Source: Pasteurellaceae bacterium (lineage in GTDB: Bacteria; Pseudomonadota; Gammaproteobacteria; Enterobacterales; Pasteurellaceae). From it: DNA of 21,519 nt. Numbering within the stretch: the first letter of the stretch is position 1; every line of letters starts with the position of its first letter. Shown here piece after piece: positions 1 through 7,470 of this stretch. Under the pieces are notes generated by a model that saw nothing but the letters and a program-made list of their open reading frames with translations, did no database searches and had not been told where the DNA came from. The position numbers were made by a program, and so were the translations under genes. Location: NCBI GenBank assembly GCA_900756875.1, contig CAAELW010000080.1, positions 1 through 21,519 of the forward strand, written 5' to 3'.

Positions 1-1205
1 CAACCTGGTTTAGAAATTTTACCGGTTAATAAGTGTACGTTATAGATCATGTGGTTAACCCATACACCACGAGTGTGTTGGTTAAAGCCCATTGTCCAGT
101 AAGACACTAAGTTCTGTTCTGGATCGGCGTACATTTTCGCGAGGGTTTCAAGCTGATCTTTTGGTACACCAGAAATACGGTGTGCTTCATCTAATGTATA
201 AGGTGCAACGATTTTCTTGAATTCTTCGAAGTCAGAGTCATACATTTTACCTGCAGTTTTACGATTTTTCGCTGCAACTTCAAGTGGATGTTCTGGACGT
301 AAACCGTAACCAATATCGGTTTCACCACGTTTGAATTTGGTGTGTTTGTTAACGAAGTCCCAGTTTACTTTATCATTTTGGATAATGTAGTTTGCAATAT
401 AGTTAAGAATTGCAAGATCTGCGTGTGGATTAAATACGATAGGCACATCAGCTAATTCAAACGAACGGTGTTCGAATGTTGACATAACCACAACTTTCAC
501 ATTATCAGAAGAAAGACGACGGTCAGAAATACGAGACCACAAAATTGGGTGCATTTCCGCCATGTTTGAACCCCAAAGCACAAACGCATCAGTTTTTTCG
601 ATGTCGTTATAGCAGCCCATAGGTTCATCCATACCAAATGTACGCATAAACGCAACCGCAGCAGACGCCATACAGTGACGAGCATTCGGGTCGATAGTAT
701 TTGAACGAAGACCAGCTTTCCAAAGTTTTACTTTTGCATAGCCTTCATAAATAGTCGTTTGACCGGAAGAGAACATCCCTACAGCATTTGGTTCTTTTTT
801 CTTCAAGATGTCTTTGATTTTTTCCGCCATGATAGTGAAAGCTTGATCCCAAGAAACTGGTGTAAAGTCACCTTCTTTATGGAATTTACCATCTTTCATA
901 CGTAATAACGGAGTTTGTACACGGTCAGCACCGTACATGATTTTAGAAAGGAAGTAACCTTTGATACAGTTTAAACCGCGGTTTACTTCTGCATCTGGGT
1001 CACCTTGAGTTGCGACAACTCGACCATCTTTGGTTCCTACCAATACACTACATCCTGTACCACAGAAACGGCATGGGGCTTTATCCCATTTGATGCCCAT
1101 ATCTTCGGTCGCATTAACCTGTTTAACAGGGATGGTCATACCGGCAGCCGCTGCCGCTGCAAGTGCAGCATTGGCTTTCATAAAATCTCTACGATTAAGT
1201 TCCAT
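1..1205 (-). CDS. napA: NapA, catalytic subunit of periplasmic nitrate reductase (N-terminal part, cut by window edge)
   Basis: Large Mo-bis-MGD subunit that reduces nitrate to nitrite in the periplasm. Read by hand on the minus strand from an ATG at 1205; 401 codons are present and the frame is open to the window edge, so roughly the C-terminal half is missing. The N-terminus carries a twin-arginine (Tat) signal with R5-R6-D-F-M-K and an alanine-rich stretch (residues 13-21), as expected for a cofactor-loaded exported enzyme. The 4Fe-4S ligands are C45, C48, C52 and C80 (C-R-F-C-G-T-G-C, then N-C-I-K-G). Further in, R-H-C-M-A-S-A supplies the cysteine that ligates molybdenum in this family. 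The sequence is close to E. coli NapA throughout. It follows napD after a 63-base gap and a purine-rich GTGGGGAAAA before the start. In H. influenzae this order continues into napG, napH, napB and napC, which would lie beyond the left edge. Confidence 0.97.
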   Translation of the reverse strand, partial: MELNRRDFMKANAALAAAAAAGMTIPVKQVNATEDMGIKWDKAPCRFCGTGCSVLVGTKDGRVVATQGDPDAEVNRGLNCIKGYFLSKIMYGADRVQTPLLRMKDGKFHKEGDFTPVSWDQAFTIMAEKIKDILKKKEPNAVGMFSSGQTTIYEGYAKVKLWKAGLRSNTIDPNARHCMASAAVAFMRTFGMDEPMGCYNDIEKTDAFVLWGSNMAEMHPILWSRISDRRLSSDNVKVVVMSTFEHRSFELADVPIVFNPHADLAILNYIANYIIQNDKVNWDFVNKHTKFKRGETDIGYGLRPEHPLEVAAKNRKTAGKMYDSDFEEFKKIVAPYTLDEAHRISGVPKDQLETLAKMYADPEQNLVSYWTMGFNQHTRGVWVNHMIYNVHLLTGKISKPG

Positions 1206-1268
1206 AGTTTTCCCCACTCGTTGTTGAATTTTTTAGAATATACAAAAAAGTATGTATTCCTAAATTAT

Positions 1269-1532
1269 TTATTTTTCATCTAAGTAATTAGAAATTAAAG
1301 AAACGACAATCACCCCTGGGATATCTTTAATTTCATCCATAAGATCCGCTAATGCTAATTGACGATTACTTTCAAGGGTGACCACCAATTTGCCTTCATC
1401 AGATTTTTCGCCATGAATTTCAGCAGTTGGAATCGCTAAAATGGCTTCTTTGACTTGGTTAAGTTTTTCTGGTCTGGCTTGTACAACAATACTGCATACA
1501 TACCAGTTTTCATTTTCGCTAAATTGACTCAT
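1269..1532 (-). CDS. napD: NapD, chaperone for NapA maturation
   Basis: Small cytoplasmic chaperone, 87 residues, of the NapD family. Members bind the Tat signal peptide of NapA and hold back export until the molybdenum cofactor is inserted; that function is family knowledge, not read from the sequence. The start chosen is the ATG at 1532 (M-S-Q-F-S-E). An in-frame TTG at 1547 would add five residues but has no better ribosome site. The chosen start overlaps the end of napF by 14 bases (1519-1532), suggesting translational coupling. The body shows the ferredoxin-like alternating hydrophobic strands typical of NapD (W-Y-V-C-S-I-V-V-Q-A near residues 10-19, G-K-L-V-V-T-L-E near 46-53, G-V-I-V-V-S-L near 73-79). 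Its position between napF and napA supports the call. Confidence 0.93.
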   Translation of the reverse strand: MSQFSENENWYVCSIVVQARPEKLNQVKEAILAIPTAEIHGEKSDEGKLVVTLESNRQLALADLMDEIKDIPGVIVVSLISNYLDEK

Positions 1533-2061
1533 CTGTATTTGTTTCAAAATTAAGAATTTTTATTGCTTTTGTTGGGCAAACGCTTAAACAAGCACCACAA
1601 CCATTACAACTTTCTAAATCTAAAATGGGTTTTGCCACACCACCAAGCTGTAATCGAAAACGGATGGCATTCATCGGACAGCTATCTTGGCAACTTCGAC
1701 ATTCCACTCGATTTTCTGTTAGGCACCGCGTTGTAATCTCAACTTTATGTGCCCAAGGCTCTTCTTCTAATGAGCGAAAAATCGGTTGTTCGCAGACTAA
1801 AACACATTTTTGACAGAAAGTGCATTCGCCTTTATCAAATTGTATTTCAGGAAAGCCGCCATCGCCTTTTACGATAATTTGGGTTTCACATACCAGTATG
1901 CAATCACCGCATCGCGTACATTTTTCCGTAAAGTCGCTTTCGTTTATTGACCAAGGTGGACGGATAGCATTAATACCTTGAATTTTCGCGTTTTCAGAAT
2001 GTAACGATTGTAAAAATTGCCCACGTAATAATTGTCTGCGAGAAGGATTTTCAATCGCCAT
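1519..2061 (-). CDS. napF: NapF, polyferredoxin accessory protein of the Nap system
   Basis: Cytoplasmic iron-sulfur protein, 180 residues, first gene of the nap operon. In E. coli NapF interacts with NapA on the cytoplasmic side and is thought to help its maturation. Cysteine clusters are clear: C48-x2-C51-x2-C54-x3-C58, C80-x2-C83-x2-C86-x3-C90, an atypical set C113/C121-x2-C124-x3-C128-P, and C152-x2-C155-x2-C158-x3-C162-P. This would allow up to four 4Fe-4S clusters. The third set departs from the classical spacing, as is usual in NapF. No signal peptide is seen, although an arginine pair (S-R-R-Q-L-L-R) lies at residues 7-13. The ATG at 2061 has an upstream AAAGAAAA tract rather than a strong Shine-Dalgarno. 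The gene overlaps napD by 14 bases. Confidence 0.95.
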   Translation of the reverse strand: MAIENPSRRQLLRGQFLQSLHSENAKIQGINAIRPPWSINESDFTEKCTRCGDCILVCETQIIVKGDGGFPEIQFDKGECTFCQKCVLVCEQPIFRSLEEEPWAHKVEITTRCLTENRVECRSCQDSCPMNAIRFRLQLGGVAKPILDLESCNGCGACLSVCPTKAIKILNFETNTDESI

Positions 2062-2165
2062 ATTTTTCTTTAAAGTTCGGTATTTTCAAGGGGAGCATTA
2101 TCTAGCTCCGATAACAAAATAGTAACTACCTAAAAGGAGTAGTTTTTAAGAAATATACACTTTTC

Positions 2166-2179
2166 TTGAGGTAGATCAA
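2166..2179 (-). promoter_or_regulatory. FNR-type binding site upstream of napF
   Basis: Read on the minus strand the sequence is TTGAT-CTAC-CTCAA, matching the FNR consensus TTGAT-N4-ATCAA in 9 of 10 fixed positions. A possible -10 box, TACTAT, lies on the minus strand at 2124-2119, putting the site centre near -60/-61, a usual class I activator position. The matching -35 region (AAAAAC) is poor, as expected for an activator-dependent promoter. Anaerobic FNR control of nap is known in enterobacteria; here it is inferred. Confidence 0.65.
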
Positions 2180-2247
2180 GGATATTTTGAAAGGAAATTA
2201 GAAGTGTAAATAAATTGTTAAAAAATAAGTGAAAATGATTATTAAAT

Positions 2248-2266
2248 AGGGCGGATGATCCGCCCT
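2248..2266 (-). terminator. Hairpin terminator candidate after the yggL-like gene
   Basis: AGGGCGGA (2248-2255), a 3-base loop, and TCCGCCCT (2259-2266) form a perfect 8-bp GC-rich stem 17 bases past the stop of the yggL-like gene. The minus-strand tail is ATTTAATAAT, AU-rich rather than a clean U run, so termination strength is uncertain. Confidence 0.5.
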
Positions 2267-2283
2267 GAAGTGTGCTTAAAATA

Positions 2284-2625
2284 TTATGCGTTTTTTGTTG
2301 GGTAATCCCACCAAATATCGAATAATTCGCTGATTTCGATTTGTTGCAATTTATTCTCTTCTAACCATTTTTGTACTAATTGGCGATGGCTTTCATCACA
2401 TTTACCGATTTTCTCTAAGCAAACTAAGCCTTCCCAATGTAAATAGCCGCTACCTTCATAAGCTAAGCCGTTTGGTTGAATCACTTCAGCAATAAAACGA
2501 TCAACGGTTTCATCGATAGTTTCGATGCTGGTTCCTTCAGCAAATTGCCAATTCACTAAAAAGCCTAATTCTTGGAATTCAGCTAAGTGAAGTTTTTTAC
2601 GTTGACGTTGATTACGAGTTTTCAT
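2284..2625 (-). CDS. yggL: YggL family (DUF469) small ribosome-associated protein
   Basis: 113 residues, very similar end to end to E. coli YggL (108 residues): a basic N-terminus (R-N-Q-R-Q-R-K-K), then F-Q-E-L-G-F, F-A-E-G-T-S, P-N-G-L-A-Y-E-G-S-G-Y-L-H-W-E-G-L, K-W-L-E-E-N-K-L and the tryptophan-rich L-F-D-I-W-W-D end. YggL has been reported to associate with the 50S subunit; its precise job is not established and cannot be read from the sequence. The ATG at 2625 is preceded by a good AGGAG (2640-2636) ten bases upstream. It lies 51 bases downstream of trmB on the same strand, an arrangement also found in E. coli, so the two probably form one operon. Confidence 0.9.
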   Translation of the reverse strand: MKTRNQRQRKKLHLAEFQELGFLVNWQFAEGTSIETIDETVDRFIAEVIQPNGLAYEGSGYLHWEGLVCLEKIGKCDESHRQLVQKWLEENKLQQIEISELFDIWWDYPTKNA

Positions 2626-2676
2626 TTTCGATTTTCTCCTATGTTAAGGTAATGGGTATAGTCATCATCTCGATGA

Positions 2677-3423
2677 TTATTTTTTCTTAAAGTATAAATC
2701 CCACACACCGTGACCTAAGCGATGACCGCGCGCCTCAAATTTTGTAAGAGGGCGGAAATCAGGACGTGGAATATAATCTTGTTCGGCAGTATTGACTAAA
2801 TTTTCATTGGCTGAAAGCACTTCGAGCATTTGTTCTGCATAGTTTTCCCAGTCCGTTGCCATATGAATAAAGCCATTAGGTTGTAATTTTTGGACGACTT
2901 GCTCTACAAAGTGCGGTTGAACAATACGGCGTTTATGATGTTTTGCTTTATGCCAAGGGTCTGGGAAGAAAAGCTGTAAACCGCCTAATTCGCCGTCTTT
3001 CACACAATTACGTAAAATCTCAGTGGCATCATGGCAAATCACGCGAAGGTTTTTCACGCCTTTTTCTACCGCATAAGCAATACAGGCCCCCACACCTGGC
3101 GTGTGCACTTCAATACCGAGATAATTTTTATCAGGATTTGCTTCTGCCATATCCACTAAAGATTTCCCCATTCCGAAGCCAATTTCTAATATAACGGGAT
3201 TCGTATTGCCATAAATCGCGGCAAAATCAAAAGGGGTGTTTTGATAATCTAATCCAAGATCAGCCCAGTGATCATTCATCATATTTTTTTGAAAATCACT
3301 TAAGCGACCTGTACGCAACACAAAGCTACGAACTTTACGTTTATAACGACCATCTTCTGTAAATTCAGCCGTTTCAACGGTTTTACGTTTTTGATCAGCA
3401 AAGGTTTTTTGCTCTTCTGTCAT
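2677..3423 (-). CDS. trmB: tRNA (guanine-46-N7)-methyltransferase TrmB
   Basis: SAM-dependent enzyme making m7G46 in the variable loop of tRNAs; 248 residues from the ATG at 3423. An in-frame TTG at 3456 would add eleven residues ([11 protein letters not shown]) with no support, so I use the ATG. The Rossmann SAM motif is [12 protein letters not shown] (77-88). The family signature [13 protein letters not shown] spans 154-166. The C-terminal tRNA/active-site motif [14 protein letters not shown] is at 225-238. The gene diverges from priA across 113 bases and precedes the yggL-like gene. An uptake sequence core lies inside the gene at 2909-2917. Confidence 0.96.
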   Translation of the reverse strand: MTEEQKTFADQKRKTVETAEFTEDGRYKRKVRSFVLRTGRLSDFQKNMMNDHWADLGLDYQNTPFDFAAIYGNTNPVILEIGFGMGKSLVDMAEANPDKNYLGIEVHTPGVGACIAYAVEKGVKNLRVICHDATEILRNCVKDGELGGLQLFFPDPWHKAKHHKRRIVQPHFVEQVVQKLQPNGFIHMATDWENYAEQMLEVLSANENLVNTAEQDYIPRPDFRPLTKFEARGHRLGHGVWDLYFKKK

Positions 3424-3503
3424 GGTTTTTATTCGCTTAATTAAAATTGGCGGCAATTATACACTAAAAGGCAAGGTTGTGGGATTTTTCCACCTAATTC
3501 CCG

Positions 3504-3509
3504 TATAAT
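3504..3509 (+). promoter_or_regulatory. -10 box for priA
   Basis: A perfect TATAAT lies 27 bases before the priA ATG. No good -35 is seen at 16-18 bases; TTGTGG at 3477-3482 is 21 bases away. The box is therefore only a candidate. Confidence 0.45.
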
Positions 3510-3536
3510 AGCGAAAATTTTTAATTGTTTTTTGTT

Positions 3537-5726
3537 ATGAATATTGTCCGAGTTGCATTAGCCGTACCGCTTCCCCGATTTTTTGATTATCTCTATTCGC
3601 CCGACTTGACACCAATCGTTGGTGGGCGAGTGTTGGTGCCTTTTGGTTCGCAAAAACGAGTCGGGATCGTGGTGGATTTGCCAGCTTCTTCGGATGTAAC
3701 AAAAGAAAAGTTAAAACCGATTCTTGATGTGCTTGATGCTGAATCACTCTTTAATTCCACAACTTGGGATTGGTTGGCTTGGTCGGCTAATTATTATCGT
3801 GCAGCATTAGGCGATGTGTTGTTCCAAGCGTTGCCAGTAAAACTTCGTAATGGAGAAAGTGCGGTTAAAAATGACCGCACTTTTTGGCGTATTACGGACC
3901 TTGGAAAACAAGCGTTAGAATCGGATGAATTAAAACGTGCTAAAAAACAAATTGAAGCCTTAAATTTGTTGCTAACGCAAGATCTAGAAAAAGGTAACAA
4001 TGAGATCAGTTCCGCAATTTGGTCAGCCCTTAAAGGCAAAGATTATGTGGAAGAGATTATTGTGCCTACTGAACAAAAAAGTTGGCAGCAAGCTCTAGGG
4101 GATAATCCTTTAGTTAATCTTGATAACCGATTGACCTTAAACAAGCAACAAGCCCTTGCATTTAGCCAGTTGCTTTTCCAAGAAGGCTTTAATGTGTGGT
4201 TGTTAGAGGGGGTGACTGGTTCAGGTAAAACTGAAATTTACCTGCAATATATTGAAGAAGTTTTAAAGAAAGGCAAACAGGTTTTAGTCCTTGTTCCTGA
4301 AATTGGGCTTACTCCTCAGACGGTGAGACGTTTCCAAGCTCGCTTTAATGTGGAAATTGATGTATTGCATTCCAACTTGAATGATACACAGCGTTTAAAT
4401 GTTTGGGAGCGAGCAAGAACAGGGCAAAGTGCGATCGTAATTGGTACGAGATCGGCACTTTTCACCCAGTTTTCAGATCTCGGCTTAATCATTTTAGATG
4501 AAGAACATGACGGTTCGTTTAAACAGCAAGATGGTTGGCGTTATCATGCGAGAGATTTAGGTATTGTGCTTGCTCAAAAGCTTAATATTCCTATTTTGTT
4601 AGGTTCCGCCACACCGAGTTTGGAAAGTGTGAATAACGTACAAAATGGTAAATATCATCATTTGGTCTTATCAAAAAGAGCCGGAAATGCGACCGCACTT
4701 CACCAGTTTGTGATTGATTTAAAACATCAACGAATTCAAAACGGCTTATCCGAACCGCTATTGAAACGTATGCAAGAACACTTAGAAAAAGGTAACCAAG
4801 TGTTGTTATTCCTTAATCGACGTGGATTTGCCCCTGTGTTGTTATGCCATGAATGTGGTTGGATTGATGAATGTCATCATTGCGAAAAGCCTTATACTTA
4901 TCACCAACATCAGCGCGTTTTACGCTGCCATCATTGTGGTGCACAAAAAACAGTGCCGATGCAATGTGGCCATTGTGGTTCAACGCATTTAGTCACAACG
5001 GGTTTAGGTACAGAACAACTGGAGGAAACCCTAAAAGCACGTTTCCCACAATATAATATTGCTCGCATCGATCGTGATAGCACTGCACGAAAAGGCAAGC
5101 TTGAAGGTTATTTAGAGGATATTCAGCAAGGTAAAAGTCAGATTTTAATTGGCACACAAATGTTAGCTAAAGGACACCATTTTCCAAATGTCACTTTGGT
5201 TGCTTTAGTGAATGTAGATAATGCCTTATTTTCTCTTGATTTCAGAGCCGAAGAACGTTTAGCGCAGCTTTATGTACAAGTTGCAGGGCGCTCAGGCAGA
5301 GCTGAAAAACAGGGCGAAGTGGTTTTGCAGACACATTATCCGGATCATCCGTTATTAACCACCTTGCTTGAAAAGGGTTACCAAGCCTTTGCAGAAGAAA
5401 CCTTGAAGTTACGTCATAATATGGGCTTGCCTCCGTTTAGTTTCCAAGCGTTGTTTAAAGCACAATGTCGTCATTCTGAAGAGGCGGAAAATGCATTGTC
5501 GCAATTAGCCTCTTTCTTCTATGAACAAAAAATAGAAGGCTTGCAAGTGTTGGGGCCGATTCCCGCACCGTTCAGCAAAAAAGCGGGGCAGTATCGCTGG
5601 CAGTTATTATTACAGCATACTTCTCGGAAACAATTACAGTCGGCATTGAGTCGATATTCACCAGAGCTGATAAAGTCTTCTCAAGTGCGGTTAATTTTAG
5701 ATGTGGATCCATTGGATTTGAGTTAG
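3537..5726 (+). CDS. priA: PriA, primosomal replication-restart helicase
   Basis: 3'-to-5' superfamily 2 DNA helicase that recognises stalled forks and reloads the replisome; 729 residues from the ATG at 3537, close to the E. coli length. A TTG at 3525 is an unlikely start; M-N-I-V-R-V-A-L-A-V-P-L-P matches the usual PriA N-terminus. Order: DNA-binding N-terminal domain (about 1-200), Walker A G-V-T-G-S-G-K-T with K231 and T232, Walker B D-E-E-H at 321-324, then the zinc-binding domain with eight cysteines (437, 440, 446, 449, 464, 467, 477, 480). Helicase lobe 2 follows with G-T-Q-M-L-A-K-G-H-H-F and Q-V-A-G-R-S-G-R-A. Four uptake cores fall inside: an inverted pair at 3857-3882, one at 4692-4700 and one at 5683-5691. 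The start lacks a clear Shine-Dalgarno. ftsN follows after 94 bases. Confidence 0.97.
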   Translation: MNIVRVALAVPLPRFFDYLYSPDLTPIVGGRVLVPFGSQKRVGIVVDLPASSDVTKEKLKPILDVLDAESLFNSTTWDWLAWSANYYRAALGDVLFQALPVKLRNGESAVKNDRTFWRITDLGKQALESDELKRAKKQIEALNLLLTQDLEKGNNEISSAIWSALKGKDYVEEIIVPTEQKSWQQALGDNPLVNLDNRLTLNKQQALAFSQLLFQEGFNVWLLEGVTGSGKTEIYLQYIEEVLKKGKQVLVLVPEIGLTPQTVRRFQARFNVEIDVLHSNLNDTQRLNVWERARTGQSAIVIGTRSALFTQFSDLGLIILDEEHDGSFKQQDGWRYHARDLGIVLAQKLNIPILLGSATPSLESVNNVQNGKYHHLVLSKRAGNATALHQFVIDLKHQRIQNGLSEPLLKRMQEHLEKGNQVLLFLNRRGFAPVLLCHECGWIDECHHCEKPYTYHQHQRVLRCHHCGAQKTVPMQCGHCGSTHLVTTGLGTEQLEETLKARFPQYNIARIDRDSTARKGKLEGYLEDIQQGKSQILIGTQMLAKGHHFPNVTLVALVNVDNALFSLDFRAEERLAQLYVQVAGRSGRAEKQGEVVLQTHYPDHPLLTTLLEKGYQAFAEETLKLRHNMGLPPFSFQALFKAQCRHSEEAENALSQLASFFYEQKIEGLQVLGPIPAPFSKKAGQYRWQLLLQHTSRKQLQSALSRYSPELIKSSQVRLILDVDPLDLS
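3856..3885 (+). repeat. Inverted pair of DNA uptake sequences inside priA (terminator-like)
   Basis: AAAGTGCGGT (3856-3865) and ACCGCACTTT (3874-3883) form a 10-bp perfect stem with an 8-base loop, followed by a T run (3881-3885). In frame it encodes roughly S-A-V-K-N-D-R-T-F. The structure resembles the intergenic uptake-sequence terminators elsewhere in the window but lies within an open coding sequence. Confidence 0.85.
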
Positions 5727-5820
5727 CAAAAATTCCCTAGAAAAATGCACTGTTTTCCAGTAGAATTAAGCGTTTTTTTATACTCTAAGTTTAATTTATC
5801 GAATATTTTAGGATTTTATC

Positions 5821-6705
5821 GTGGCTCATCGAGATTTTGCCGGTCGAAGCGGCTCAAAAAATAATAAAAAGAAAGCGAAGAAAAGTTTTAATCGCAATAC
5901 CTTAATTGTTCTTGCGTTGGTGGCGGTATTAGGTTTTGGGTTAGGGCTTTACTTCTTAAAAAGTAAAACACCCGCACCTGTAGTGACGACAAATGTTCAG
6001 CCGGAAAAACCGCAACCGAAAAGTGTGTTACCAAATCGCCCAGAAGAAGTGTGGCACTACATTAAAGAATTAGAAACCCGTACGGTGCCGGTGGATAATA
6101 ATCCTTCTTCTGTTGAAAAAAATATGCGTTTGACGGAAGAGCAGCGTCAAGTGCTGATTCAAATGGAAAAGGAGCAAAAAGCGGCAGAAGAAGCGAAAAA
6201 ATTAGAAGCTCAACGTAAAGAGCAAGAAGCGGCGAATGCAGAAAAAGCTGCTGCTCAAGCACAGCAAGCTCAACCCGCACAGACAGCTCAAACTCAGCTA
6301 GCTCAGCAAACAGCAAACCCAGAAGCGAAAAAGCCTGAGCCAGTTAAAAAAACAGAGCCAGTTAAAAAGCCTGAACCTCCGAAAAAAGTAGAAGTGGTGA
6401 AAGCTGAACCCGCAAAAACGGAACCTGCTAAAACTGAGCAACCGAAAAAAGCAGAACCAAAACCCGCTGAACAACAAGTACAGGCTGGCGGCAAAAAATT
6501 CGGTTTACAATGTGGAGCATTTAAAAATCGTGCACAAGCAGAAAGCTTACAAGGTCGTCTAGCGATGGCTGGCGTAAATGCACAAATTGCGACAAGTGAA
6601 GAATGGAACCGCGTACGAGTGGGACCATTTGGTAGTCGAGATGCCGCAACAGCAGCACAAGATAAAGCAAAATCAGTGGCGAGTTGCGTAGTGATTGGAA
6701 TGTAA
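5821..6705 (+). CDS. ftsN: FtsN, SPOR-domain cell division protein
   Basis: Late divisome protein that activates septal peptidoglycan synthesis; bitopic inner-membrane protein, 294 residues. The start is GTG at 5821 with AGGA seven bases upstream; M-A-H-R-D-F-A-G-R-S resembles E. coli M-A-Q-R-D-Y-V-R-R-S. Layout: basic cytoplasmic tail (1-27), one membrane helix (about 28-46), and a periplasmic segment P-E-E-V-W-H-Y-I-K-E-L-E (75-86) matching the essential E region of E. coli FtsN, with W78, Y80 and L84 at the key aromatic/leucine positions. A Q/A-rich stretch (about 116-165) and a K-P-E-P/K-T-E-P proline-lysine repeat (about 170-219) form the linker. A C-terminal SPOR domain (about 223-294) binds denuded glycan; C231 and C289 can form the disulfide seen in FtsN SPOR. 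A possible -10 TATACT lies at 5779-5784 without a good -35. A strong terminator follows. Confidence 0.93.
   Translation: MAHRDFAGRSGSKNNKKKAKKSFNRNTLIVLALVAVLGFGLGLYFLKSKTPAPVVTTNVQPEKPQPKSVLPNRPEEVWHYIKELETRTVPVDNNPSSVEKNMRLTEEQRQVLIQMEKEQKAAEEAKKLEAQRKEQEAANAEKAAAQAQQAQPAQTAQTQLAQQTANPEAKKPEPVKKTEPVKKPEPPKKVEVVKAEPAKTEPAKTEQPKKAEPKPAEQQVQAGGKKFGLQCGAFKNRAQAESLQGRLAMAGVNAQIATSEEWNRVRVGPFGSRDAATAAQDKAKSVASCVVIGM
6337..6368 (+). repeat. Short tandem repeat in the ftsN linker
   Basis: GAGCCAGTTAAAAA occurs at 6337-6350 and again at 6355-6368, a period of 18 bases (six codons, E/K-P-V-K-K). It belongs to a longer degenerate proline-lysine tract in the periplasmic linker of FtsN. Such repeats can gain or lose units by slippage without breaking the frame. 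Confidence 0.7.
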
Positions 6706-6715
6706 TTCAGAATTT

Positions 6716-6748
6716 AAAAGTGCGGTTAAAAATAACCGCACTTTTTTT
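6716..6748 (+). terminator. Intrinsic terminator of ftsN built from two uptake sequences
   Basis: AAAAGTGCGGTTA (6716-6728), loop AAAA, TAACCGCACTTTT (6733-6745), then a T run to 6748. A 13-bp perfect stem contains inverted uptake cores (6718-6726 and 6735-6743), eleven bases after the ftsN stop. Confidence 0.92.
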
Positions 6749-6781
6749 ATATTTTCACTTGCCAAAAAACGAAAAATCAAT

Positions 6782-6803
6782 AAAATGAACGTTTATTCAT
6801 TTT
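6782..6803. promoter_or_regulatory. Candidate AcrR operator upstream of acrR-acrA-acrB
   Basis: AAAATGAA (6782-6789), CGTTTA, TTCATTTT (6796-6803): two perfect 8-bp arms around a 6-base centre, 59 bases before the acrR start. Palindromes of this size just upstream of a tetR-type gene are usually the repressor's own operator. A -35-like TTGATA follows at 6803-6808, and AT-rich -10 candidates lie near 6832-6839 (TATATAAC), but the spacing is too long for me to define one promoter. Confidence 0.6.
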
Positions 6804-6861
6804 TGATATTCATCTTAAATGACCTTTCTCATATATAACCCTAAGAATTTAATTTTTTATT

Positions 6862-7440
6862 ATGCGACAAGTAAAAGCCTCTAAAACGAAGCTTGATGTC
6901 AGCGAGCAGATCTTTGATGCAACAGATCGTCTTATGGCAAAAGAAGGATTACATCATCTTTCTATGCATAAGTTAGCCAAGGAAGCAGGCATCGCAGCGG
7001 GTACGATTTATCTTTATTTTAAGAGTAAAGACGAGTTATTAGCACAATTTGCTCGTCGAGTGTTCAATAAGTTTGTTTTGGCGATTGAAGAAGGTTTTGA
7101 TGAAAATCAACCTTTTTTCGAACAATACAGAAAAATGTGGTGGAATATTTGGCATTTTCTTCAAGAAAATCCAAAAATTTTGTCAAATATGAACCAATAT
7201 CAATCCTTGCCAGAATTTATTGAGATCTGTAAAAAGATGGAACATTCATGCTGGGATCAGTTTTGTATAAAGGGACAAGCAGCAAATGTGTTAGCTGATT
7301 TAGATCCTCGAATTTTATTTTTGCTGAGTCTAGATACTGCAATAGTTTTAGCCTCAGATAACAAATTTCTCGGTATAGCGGTTACCGATGTGGTATTAGA
7401 ATCTGTCATTGAACGCTCTTGGCGTGCAATTCAGAAGTAG
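6862..7440 (+). CDS. acrR: AcrR, TetR-family repressor of the efflux operon
   Basis: 192-residue TetR-family transcription factor. The N-terminal DNA-binding domain (about 12-60) has the helix-turn-helix L-S-M-H-K-L-A-K-E-A-G-I-A-A-G-T-I-Y-L-Y-F (33-53) followed by K-S-K-D-E-L-L, the standard TetR pattern. The remaining roughly 130 residues are the variable ligand-binding and dimer domain, with aromatic residues (W-W-N-I-W-H-F) near 93-99 that could line a drug pocket. It lies 30 bases before acrA on the same strand, so repressor and pump are likely cotranscribed and autoregulated through the palindrome at 6782-6803. In H. influenzae the same acrR-acrA-acrB order is known. The ribosome site is weak (AATTTTTTATT before ATG), which would keep repressor levels low. 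The ligand cannot be read from the sequence. Confidence 0.88.
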   Translation: MRQVKASKTKLDVSEQIFDATDRLMAKEGLHHLSMHKLAKEAGIAAGTIYLYFKSKDELLAQFARRVFNKFVLAIEEGFDENQPFFEQYRKMWWNIWHFLQENPKILSNMNQYQSLPEFIEICKKMEHSCWDQFCIKGQAANVLADLDPRILFLLSLDTAIVLASDNKFLGIAVTDVVLESVIERSWRAIQK

Positions 7441-7470
7441 TCATTTTATTGTCTTAATGGAGTTTTCCAA

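Noticed and set aside
1005..1283. Open frame on the plus strand opposite the start of napA
   Set aside because: A shadow of the napA coding sequence: no ribosome site and no recognisable protein.
2127..2141. TACCTAAAAGGAGTA, resembling a NarP/NarL 7-2-7 site upstream of napF
   Set aside because: The spacing between heptamers is one base rather than two, and its position relative to the -10 candidate would be inside the promoter spacer; too weak to call.
3424..3456. TTG-initiated extension of trmB
   Set aside because: No ribosome site and no family resemblance in the added residues; the ATG at 3423 is preferred.
6062..6494. Open frames opposite ftsN
   Set aside because: They arise from the low-complexity Q/A and P/K-rich codons of ftsN read in reverse; no independent signals.
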